A DNA stretch of 36,630 nt from an uncultured Prevotellaceae bacterium (GTDB taxonomy: Bacteria; Bacteroidota; Bacteroidia; Bacteroidales; Muribaculaceae): positions 1-36,630 of the forward strand of contig ONYP01000035.1 of NCBI GenBank assembly GCA_900322135.1, read 5' to 3'. The position numbers and the translations under genes were made by a program. Under the pieces are notes generated by a model. It saw nothing but the letters and a program-made list of their open reading frames with translations. It was not told where the DNA came from and did not search any database. The stretch's first letter is position 1; each line of letters opens with the position of its first letter. This document shows positions 31,201-36,630 of this stretch, piece by piece.

Positions 31201-32763
31201 GAGGTGATTCGTAAGCAAACTGAAACAGCCAATAAGTTCACCATCGAGCAGGAAAACCAAGCCTACGACGAGCGCAAGGCTTTGCTGATGCAGATGTTCC
31301 TCGATGAAAACCTCACTGCAGAGCAGTATAACAGGCAGATGGAATTGATAGAACTGGGGCACCTCAAAGCTGTCAAAGACATCTATAAAAACCAAGCCGA
31401 AGCAGCCATCAACGAATGGGAACAGGCTAAACGCCTGGCTGAGGAAAACGGCGAGGAATTTAATGTGGTTAAGCCCAGCGTTGATGAAAAGGCTTGGCAG
31501 AACTACATCAAGGCAAATGCGACTTACCAGGACAAGGTCATTAAGGACCAGATGAAGAAGCAAAAGGAATACGAGGAAGCACTCAAGCGCCATAACGAAA
31601 AACTCAATGACATCTGGGAAAACTACTTCAAGACTGATGAGCAGAAGAAGCGCGAATACTATGAAGCGACCAAAGCTCTCATAGATGAGGCTTACCAGCG
31701 TGAGCTCGCTGGCTTCGCCCTGACATCTGAGGAAAAACTGAAAATCGAGGAGGCTTACCAGCGTGCCCTCGCAAAACTTCGCAAGGAAGTTTTCGAGAGC
31801 GGCAGCAAAGGCGCTTCTTCTCCTAAATCAATGGAAGAAGGACTGAAAAGCGTCTTGAAGGCTCCCTTCAAAAAGATGAAGGACAAGAACGGAAATCCGA
31901 TATTCGATGAGGATGACCTTGCCAATCTTGATTTAGTGCTAGACCAGGCTTTTGCGTCTGTCTCGTCAATGTACGACAGCCTCAACAAGCTATGGGAGGC
32001 TGAGGAACAAATGAAACTGGCGAAGCTGGAACAGCGCTACGACCGTGAAATCTCTATGGCTGAGGGCAACGCCTACAAAATTAAGGAGCTGGAGAAAAAG
32101 AAGGCTCGCGAACAGGCACTGATTCGTGCTGAGGCGCAGAAACGCCAGTTCGCTCAACAGGTTTTGTCGGCGATCGCCCAGACAGCGACTGCTGCCATCA
32201 ACGCCTATTCGTCCGCTGCAGCCATCCCGGTGGTCGGACATGTGCTGGCTCCTATTGCTGCTGCAATGGCAACTGCAGCAGGTCTCATGCAGGTAGCTGT
32301 CATCAAGCAGCAGCAGACGCTGAGTAATGCCCAGGGCTACAGCAAGGGTGGCTTCACTCCCGATGGGCCCGCAGATAAACCTGTGGGCATCGTGCATGCG
32401 GGCGAATGGGTGGCTTCTCAGAAACTTCTGAAGAATCCTGCCACTCGCCCGGCGATTGAAGCCCTTGACTTCGCCCAGCGTAATAATACTTTCGGCTCCA
32501 TCAGCCAAGAGGACGTGACAAGACACGTCACCGCTCCTGTGGTAATTGCCCAAGCGTCATCCGACGGCTCGATGGAACGAGCCATCATCGCCATGTCGGC
32601 TGTCATGGGACAATACCAGGAAACAATGCAGCGGCTCGGTTCCCGCCTCGATGAGCCGTTCGTCACCGTCGCCACTGTCAGCGGTGACAAGGGTATCAAA
32701 CAAGCCCAGGACGAATACCAGCGGCTGCAGAACAATTCACTGCCTAAATCGAAAAGGAAATGA
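28288..32763 (+). CDS. Tail tape measure protein (1491 aa)
   Basis: Sets tail length and passes DNA into the cell. The N-terminal 130 residues are coiled coil (for example KLTRELRSTEKQIRQIQSQT). Residues 140-480 form the TP901-type core (MEEEIANTIKYTGMAREDVE, LAQEAGRLGKNTREAVQGYVEAA, AALSPLFKDLGMDGIRMSQ). Hydrophobic segments at about 150-170, 490-520 and 1300-1345 are typical. A Gly/Ser-rich linker (about 870-905) separates a long coiled-coil region. At 1491 aa the protein predicts a tail of roughly 200 nm by the 1.5 A per residue rule. The stop overlaps the tail-tip gene by 4 nt. Confidence 0.9.
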   Translation: MSDYRTRAVAQVEINGNAGPELAKLKKRADDFRDAIARAYKEGNDKLAKKLTRELRSTEKQIRQIQSQTANVEMTLRRLDKASPRELRQTLKQLEKDLQNIERGSTAWNSHVAKIKAVKAELTTMNNELKMQESRWERINRTLNNWQTSLMGITALLAGLVMAGRKAVNSYAEMEEEIANTIKYTGMAREDVEAMNESFRKMDTRTGRDKLNELAQEAGRLGKNTREAVQGYVEAADIINVALVDLGEGATQTIAKLTNIFGVEEILGTKDAMLAVGSTVNVLSQNCTAAKPYLVQFAQRMAGVGAQARMTIPEILAFGATLDANGQKVEMSASAISRLIMMLFQKPRELAATVGLDVQKFTETLNKSTNEGLMMFLGKLQEIGEADALAALSPLFKDLGMDGIRMSQVLATLATHLDMVKWEQEEANKAFKEATSATREYNIFNNTAQAGIDKARKRVQELAISLGEKLLPVYRHIMTSGSAMLRFLNILVSFIIKHKTAIVTVTSALVAYKVAVIAARNIDNLHYALLVTKDALMKAHKATVLLCSVAYNKLTGNITRAEAAQKMLNNTMKVNPWGLALAAIAALGVAIYNLASKTDKYTESVKENIKSAKEVSSEYVKEQRELDLLFGKLKGAEKGSDDYKSAKKAIIDQYGKYLSGLIDEKGEIINLTDAYDRLTEAIRRSARERGIAAVKEKMEQEYAQQTADDLNRLQESLEKYGVSAQLAAKTVEQVATALAQNKPIPKDAIQVIEGASRNMPWYESWTKGRKDQVQYTGPAGIVNNMYRHQGEYSKGMKGIEAMENANAPLRKVDSAWLNRAIEGLEAIVKSGTKGRAIVFVDGSNQGEYKELTPKQAEDLLAQYRSEQNYRGSGSSGGGATTPPGGSFTPGGSSDKPGKGGGSAKAEDKFKAEKEWREREEAMNRIAYATGKKNYEEYTNAMLEIEEQFYRRQLLHANLAANEKLSIEAQLAEVIRKQTETANKFTIEQENQAYDERKALLMQMFLDENLTAEQYNRQMELIELGHLKAVKDIYKNQAEAAINEWEQAKRLAEENGEEFNVVKPSVDEKAWQNYIKANATYQDKVIKDQMKKQKEYEEALKRHNEKLNDIWENYFKTDEQKKREYYEATKALIDEAYQRELAGFALTSEEKLKIEEAYQRALAKLRKEVFESGSKGASSPKSMEEGLKSVLKAPFKKMKDKNGNPIFDEDDLANLDLVLDQAFASVSSMYDSLNKLWEAEEQMKLAKLEQRYDREISMAEGNAYKIKELEKKKAREQALIRAEAQKRQFAQQVLSAIAQTATAAINAYSSAAAIPVVGHVLAPIAAAMATAAGLMQVAVIKQQQTLSNAQGYSKGGFTPDGPADKPVGIVHAGEWVASQKLLKNPATRPAIEALDFAQRNNTFGSISQEDVTRHVTAPVVIAQASSDGSMERAIIAMSAVMGQYQETMQRLGSRLDEPFVTVATVSGDKGIKQAQDEYQRLQNNSLPKSKRK

Positions 32764-34817
32764 TACTGCTTATCAACAATAAACCTGCCGCAATCAAGCT
32801 GGACACTTCTATCGAGTATAACTCGGTAAACCCGCTTTTCGGCGACCGCGAAGATTATACCTTGAACATCGAGCTACCGCTCAACAACAAGGCAAATCTC
32901 GCCATCTTCGGCAGACTAGACCGCCTCGATACTGACATCAATAACATCTTCTTCGACGCTGTTATCATTGATGGGAATTTCCGAAAATCGGGTGCAGTGG
33001 CCATCACCTCAGTAACTGAGGCGCTGGTGAAAGTCCAGTTCCTCGCTGATCGCTCGTTCCAGAACTTCTACCCGGAATTCGACAAACGATACATCGATGA
33101 GCTGGCGCTGCCTCTCATGCCGAAGTGGATCCCCGACAATATCGCTGAGCAGTCAAACGGATATTCGGACAACCGAAATCCTAACGGGAGATCTGGCAGC
33201 AGCAGCGGTCGGGCAGGAAACGCCAGCGGTCGTAACGGCCATGAGAATGATGATGAAGAAACAGTGACATCAGAGTATAAGTCGCCTGATGATGTCTGGG
33301 GCAACTCAGACATCATCGCCCTGCCCTGGGTGAACGCCGCTTCGGGCAACATCCAAAACAGGGCAGATTATGGGCCTAGAAACGGCATCGACAAATATTA
33401 CTGGCATGTGGCAGCGGAAGATGAATACGACACGGAAGCCGTGAGACAGCTCTCGTGCCAGATTCGTCTATATACGCTGACACAATATATCTGCGAAGCG
33501 CTGGGCTACACGCTGCTCGCCTCAGCATGGCAGGAAAGCGATTACTACCACCTCTATTCGTTCAACTGCATCCCTGCTGCCTGGGATAACAGCAGGTGGC
33601 AAGATACGCTCCCGCACTGGTCAATCAATGAGTTCTTCGATGAACTGATGAAACTGATGCTGTGCGACATCAAGATTGACCATAAACAAAAGACGGTGTC
33701 TTTCGCCTGGCAGGAGTCGTCTCTTGGCGAAACAATCGAGCTGGACCGCGTAGTGGAGGAACACACGGCAACGGTGACTAAGGAGGACAACAGCGAGTAT
33801 AAGCCGGCGCGAAACGTCAGCTATGCGGATGGCGGCCATAATATGGCGCACATCTATTCGTGCCCCTGGTACTTCCATAAGTATGACCCGAAAGTGATGA
33901 CCTTCGCAACGATGCAGGAGATAGCTAACTGGATGGTTGACCCGAAAGATGCACGGGGCAGAAGCATCGACATCTATTCGGGCTATCCCTACGACATCAT
34001 CTTCTACGCTGAGCAGGAAGATATGTACTTCGTGATGTATGTGGCTGGGCGATTCCTGGCATACCCGAACAAGGCAGTAGATTATGCCAAGTACGGGAAT
34101 GTGTACCGCCTCCTCCCGCTGAATGCCTTCGGCACCCGCATCATAGATGAGGAAAACTGGGAGGAGTCGGAGGAAATCAATATCATCCCTGCCTGGATCG
34201 ATGATACCGACAAGGGCCTGCTGCCGTTCTTCGACGCTGGCACAACGGGCGATGGCTCAAACATCGATGATGAGCAGTATAAGCACTGGGAAGGCGAAAT
34301 GGGCGCAAACCCAAACAAGACGTATGTGGAGCCAGACCAGATTATTCAGCCATACCACTACAAATACATCAAGAATGGGGATGAGAATAAGAAAACGAAC
34401 TTCGGTCATCTGCAAGTCGGTTTTTGGTATGGCATGAGCCATCGCACATGGGGCAACACGGGAGAGCTACCTAGACCGTTCCTCACACAAAAAGAATTCG
34501 TCACGGTGTGGGGATATTGGAACGGTGGAGGCAACAACATCGAGTTCAATCAATGGCAAGTCGTGCTGAATCCTGGAAATGGTTCGCTTCGCTTAAACAC
34601 ATCCCTATATGGCATGGGCGCGAAGATGGACGAGTGGATTAAGATTGACACCAACAAGAAATATGAAATATCTTTCCTCGCGGATGATCTGCCCGACGTG
34701 AAGTCGGTTTTCATCATCCACGGGAAACGATACCTATGCGCTGAAATCAAGGTAGACATAACCACGGACGGCATGAGCCAGCTAAAGAAGGGGACGTTCT
34801 ATCGAGTGATCTCATAA
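32760..34817 (+). CDS. Tail-tip/baseplate protein (685 aa)
   Basis: Coupled to the tape measure gene (ATGA), the usual site for distal tail and tail-associated proteins. The N-terminus (MILLINNKPAAIKLDTSIEYNSVNPLFGDREDYTLNIELPL) is a beta-sandwich of the type seen in Bacteroides-phage tail-tip proteins. A Ser/Gly/Asn-rich low-complexity segment (about 138-165) is followed by a large Trp/Tyr-rich domain that may bind the host surface. The C-terminal 90 residues are beta-rich. No enzymatic motif is seen. Its stop codon overlaps that of the integrase gene, which runs the other way. Confidence 0.7.
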   Translation: MILLINNKPAAIKLDTSIEYNSVNPLFGDREDYTLNIELPLNNKANLAIFGRLDRLDTDINNIFFDAVIIDGNFRKSGAVAITSVTEALVKVQFLADRSFQNFYPEFDKRYIDELALPLMPKWIPDNIAEQSNGYSDNRNPNGRSGSSSGRAGNASGRNGHENDDEETVTSEYKSPDDVWGNSDIIALPWVNAASGNIQNRADYGPRNGIDKYYWHVAAEDEYDTEAVRQLSCQIRLYTLTQYICEALGYTLLASAWQESDYYHLYSFNCIPAAWDNSRWQDTLPHWSINEFFDELMKLMLCDIKIDHKQKTVSFAWQESSLGETIELDRVVEEHTATVTKEDNSEYKPARNVSYADGGHNMAHIYSCPWYFHKYDPKVMTFATMQEIANWMVDPKDARGRSIDIYSGYPYDIIFYAEQEDMYFVMYVAGRFLAYPNKAVDYAKYGNVYRLLPLNAFGTRIIDEENWEESEEINIIPAWIDDTDKGLLPFFDAGTTGDGSNIDDEQYKHWEGEMGANPNKTYVEPDQIIQPYHYKYIKNGDENKKTNFGHLQVGFWYGMSHRTWGNTGELPRPFLTQKEFVTVWGYWNGGGNNIEFNQWQVVLNPGNGSLRLNTSLYGMGAKMDEWIKIDTNKKYEISFLADDLPDVKSVFIIHGKRYLCAEIKVDITTDGMSQLKKGTFYRVIS

Positions 34818-36011
34818 CGACCCCTCCCAGTTCAAGACTGCCTCATTCGCTCGCTGCTGGTGTCTCGTATAAACCTCGGTAATGGCCAGCGAGCTGTGCC
34901 GTGCCTGGTCCCTCACGGTAATGCTGGCAATGTTATTGTCAAGCATCTCCGTGATACCTGTATCTTTCAGCGAATAGAATTGCCACTCCTTGCGAAGCCC
35001 TAGCGCACTTCGCAACGAGTTCCAGTGGTGCCTGAATATGATGGTGTCAATCTGCTGCGGGCCCGGGCGAAGATTTCTTGAGAACAAAAAATCGTCGCTC
35101 GGACTCTTGAAAATCCCCAAGTCCATCATCCTATATAAGACCGACTTCGGCAAGGTCACGACCATGCTCTCGCGGTTCTTCGAGGCTTCGGCTGGAATCG
35201 AGACGGTTCCGGCCTCAACATTAACCCAGCCAACCTTTAGGCGCGTCATCTCGACGGGACGGATGAAGCAGTTATACAACAGCTGGCACGCCAAAAGGAA
35301 ATAGGGATCGTGTTGCTCCAGCCACCGCCCAATGCGCTGCACCACGTCCAGCGGTATGACCTGCCGCTGCTTCACGAGGTGCCGCTTATCTATCTTTGGT
35401 ATGCCGTCGGTCGGGCGAGCTGTCAAATATCCTTTGACAACCGCCCAACCTGTGAACACGGAAAGCCACGATAGATAATTGTTTCTGGTCTGACCGCCAT
35501 TATCTCTACCTATGAAGATATAGTCAAGGAAACTGACTATATAAGCCCTGTCAAACTGGTAGAGATAATAAATGGGAGCCTCGTCTGCTACATAAGCCCT
35601 CAAGTTCTTGAGGTAGCTCTTGTAGCCGACATAAGTCTCCTTGCGGTACTGCCCAGATGAGAACATCTTATCGATGTAGGCCTCGTATGCTGCGCACACA
35701 TCGGCGAAAATAAGAAGCTGGCTGGTGTCCTTCGCTATCCAGGGATTCCACCCTCGCTGGAGCTGCAGGGTAATCCTCGCTATCATGTCCCGGGCATACT
35801 GCCGACGCTTCGCTATGGACTTGATGCGGTTTACCTTGATGCGCTTGCGCCTCAACTTGCAGCGCTCGGGATCATAAGAATAGAATTCGATGTACCACTC
35901 TGAGCCCTCTCTGAGGACTGGCAAAGTGTATTGCCTGACATAATCAATGCCGCTGCCTAGCTGGTACGGCAGCACTGGAGAATAATGCGGGTGATGCTTT
36001 TTGGCACACAT
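34812..36011 (-). CDS. int: Tyrosine recombinase integrase (399 aa)
   Basis: Catalyses site-specific insertion and excision. An N-terminal arm-binding region (about 20-90) and a SAM-like core-binding domain (about 100-200, YEAYIDKMFSSGQYRKETYV) precede the catalytic domain. Catalytic positions: R251 (CFIRPVEMTRL), K278 (ASKNRES), H372 (QARHSSL) and nucleophile Y381 (EVYTRH). The box II HxxR is replaced by Y346-S-L-K349 (FYSLKDTGI), a variant I recall from other Bacteroidota integrases. The gene is the only leftward phage gene and ends in a 6-nt overlap with the tail-tip gene. Confidence 0.9.
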   Translation of the reverse strand: MCAKKHHPHYSPVLPYQLGSGIDYVRQYTLPVLREGSEWYIEFYSYDPERCKLRRKRIKVNRIKSIAKRRQYARDMIARITLQLQRGWNPWIAKDTSQLLIFADVCAAYEAYIDKMFSSGQYRKETYVGYKSYLKNLRAYVADEAPIYYLYQFDRAYIVSFLDYIFIGRDNGGQTRNNYLSWLSVFTGWAVVKGYLTARPTDGIPKIDKRHLVKQRQVIPLDVVQRIGRWLEQHDPYFLLACQLLYNCFIRPVEMTRLKVGWVNVEAGTVSIPAEASKNRESMVVTLPKSVLYRMMDLGIFKSPSDDFLFSRNLRPGPQQIDTIIFRHHWNSLRSALGLRKEWQFYSLKDTGITEMLDNNIASITVRDQARHSSLAITEVYTRHQQRANEAVLNWEGSL

Positions 36012-36070
36012 TTTTTTTAGACATTTCTTGTCAGAAACGCCTGATGTGAAACAAAAGGATCAAAAAACGG

Positions 36071-36120
36071 CCAATTTGCGTCCAATTTACGTCCAATATT
36101 ATTGTCCCGTTTTTGTCCCG
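36071..36120. promoter_or_regulatory. Integrase arm-type site array
   Basis: CCAATTT or CCAATAT at 36071, 36082 and 36093 (11-bp period) and TTGTCCCG at 36102 and 36113 (11-bp period) lie between the integrase start and the att core. Helically phased repeats here fit integrase or excisionase arm sites. The first repeat also contains the core-like CCAATTTG. Confidence 0.6.
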
Positions 36121-36144
36121 ACAATTTTAATAATTTAGGGGTAA

Positions 36145-36153
36145 CAAATTGGG
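36145..36153. other. Attachment-site core (right junction)
   Basis: CAAATTGGG (minus strand CCCAATTTG) is the last part of the tRNA-like sequence that agrees with a tRNA-Pro anticodon stem and loop. To its left the sequence becomes phage. The matching left junction is not in the window. Confidence 0.55.
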
Positions 36154-36181
36154 TACTCTAACCGGACTGAGCTACACCCCG
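36145..36181 (-). tRNA. Truncated 5' half of a tRNA-Pro(UGG)-like gene
   Basis: On the minus strand: acceptor strand CGGGGTG, TA, D-arm GCTC...GAGT with a typical AGTCCGGTTA loop, then CCCAATTTG, that is anticodon stem 27-31 and loop positions 32-35. Starting with C and ending in TTTG it best fits tRNA-Pro with anticodon UGG. No 3' half (variable loop, T-arm, CACCCCG) follows in the next 130 nt, so the gene is interrupted. Confidence 0.7.
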
Positions 36182-36220
36182 AACATACTTGCCGAAACGC
36201 AATTGTTTCGTAAAGCGGTG

Positions 36221-36252
36221 CAAAGGTAATACCGATTTACATACCCACCAAA
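36221..36252 (-). promoter_or_regulatory. Leftward promoter of the interrupted tRNA
   Basis: On the minus strand TTTG (36252-36249), 20 nt, then TACCTTTG (36228-36221): a consensus Bacteroidota promoter 40 nt before the tRNA 5' end. It now reads through the truncated tRNA and att region toward int. Confidence 0.8.
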
Positions 36253-36342
36253 TTTTTTTGCGATTTTTTTTGCCGCAAAAAACGGAATATGGTGTTATAC
36301 TCCTGATATTCAGCAAAATAATAGAGGCGCAAAAATTTGGCA

Positions 36343-36405
36343 TAAGGTCCATTTTGCAGGATGAAAATCATCCATAGTGGTTCTAAGGTTCATTTTGCAG
36401 GATGA
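36343..36405. repeat. Two 22-bp direct repeats
   Basis: 36343-36364 and 36384-36405 differ at one position (TAAGGTCCATTTTGCAGGATGA against TAAGGTTCATTTTGCAGGATGA), with starts 41 bp apart. The first is followed by AAATCATCC, forming a GGATGA/CATCC dyad. They lie on the host side, upstream of the promoter at 36444, and may be regulator sites. Confidence 0.7.
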
Positions 36406-36443
36406 TTTTTCAAATCAAGAATAGCATTGCTAAAAATAGCTAT

Positions 36444-36556
36444 TATCTTTGCAATGCAGTCTGAAGCGTAACATGGCTCTGCTGGGGAGCAACCATGCCA
36501 GGAATAGGGCTGCGGCGCAAGACGCAAGAGACTGGGCGGAGCGTATCCGCCCTTTT
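36444..36556 (+). ncRNA. Candidate small RNA or attenuated leader
   Basis: A -7 box TATCTTTG (36444-36451) is followed by about 100 nt without an ORF and ends in a perfect terminator: GGGCGGA (36534-36540), GCGTA, TCCGCCC (36546-36552), TTTT. Upstream, CATGG pairs with CCATG (36472-36497) with TGCT/AGCA inside. No known riboswitch or SRP motif recognised. The -33 element is weak. Confidence 0.5.
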
Positions 36557-36630
36557 CTATTGCGGATTGTTGCCCAATGCCAAGAAAAACCCATTGATGA
36601 GGCGTTCCCGATTCTTGCGGCTCATGCCGC
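36557..36630 (-). CDS. C-terminal end of a host gene (partial)
   Basis: On the minus strand an open frame enters from the window edge and ends at TAG (36557-36559). The visible C-terminus reads GMSRKNRERLINGFFLALGNNPQ. It cannot be identified from 24 residues. It converges on the small RNA terminator at 36534-36556. It may be chance, given its length. Confidence 0.35.
   Translation of the reverse strand, partial: GMSRKNRERLINGFFLALGNNPQ

Noticed and set aside
1-36630. CRISPR array or insertion sequence
   Set aside because: No regularly spaced repeats with unique spacers and no transposase ORF with terminal repeats were seen.

Overview
The window is most of an integrated siphovirus-type prophage in a Bacteroidota (probably Bacteroidales) host. 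Several gene blocks start from Bacteroidota-type promoters (TTTG, about 20 nt, TAnnTTTG), most starts lack a Shine-Dalgarno sequence, and the lipoproteins, integrase and accessory genes (ArdA, DpnD/PcfM-like, MutS domain I) fit that phylum. The genus cannot be read from the sequence. The right phage/host junction is visible: a tyrosine integrase gene (34812-36011, minus) lies beside the first 37 nt of a tRNA-Pro(UGG)-like gene (36145-36181, minus) that is cut in its anticodon loop. The left end of the prophage is not in the window.

Layout. 1-1015: four small AT-rich genes of unknown function. 1020-1457: a structured non-coding stretch with a tRNA-like T-arm and a long rod-shaped hairpin. 1458-9492: fibre-like protein, portal, a 984-aa tube/Ig/propeller fusion and five smaller structural or unknown genes. 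9632-11769: an unknown gene, then holin-like, amidase endolysin and a u-spanin-like protein. 11770-13000: GC-rich non-coding DNA. 13067-14513: a lipoprotein gene and a three-gene operon with an unusual inverted-repeat leader. 14514-15074: a regulatory region with three GTACA-N3-GTACGG sites. 15075-23225: head genes (ClpP-like protease with nested scaffold, major capsid, tail tube), then a phosphoribosyltransferase, a coiled-coil protein, a PLD/HKD protein, two small-terminase candidates and TerL. 23226-24360: a second GC-rich non-coding block. 24361-26101: five small accessory genes, three of whose junctions carry strong hairpins. 26175-27007: a terminator, an array of four hairpins and iteron-like repeats. 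27008-27586: ArdA. 27723-34817: tail completion protein, tape measure and tail-tip protein. 34812-36011: integrase.

The structural genes form a complete-looking long-tailed, non-contractile virion, but the order is unusual. The portal is 13 kb from the protease and capsid genes, the terminase closes the head operon instead of opening it, and the tape-measure block sits beside the integrase. Each block has its own promoter and most end in a clear hairpin terminator, so the genome looks modular. The best candidates for something undescribed are the duplicated tail-tube domain fused to Ig repeats and a propeller-like region, the 13543-13763 leader with three mutually complementary segments, the rod hairpin at 1266-1354, the hairpin array at 26231-26361, the two GC-rich non-coding blocks, and the phosphoribosyltransferase/PLD cassette inside the head operon. 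All functional calls come from reading motifs by eye; no database search was run.
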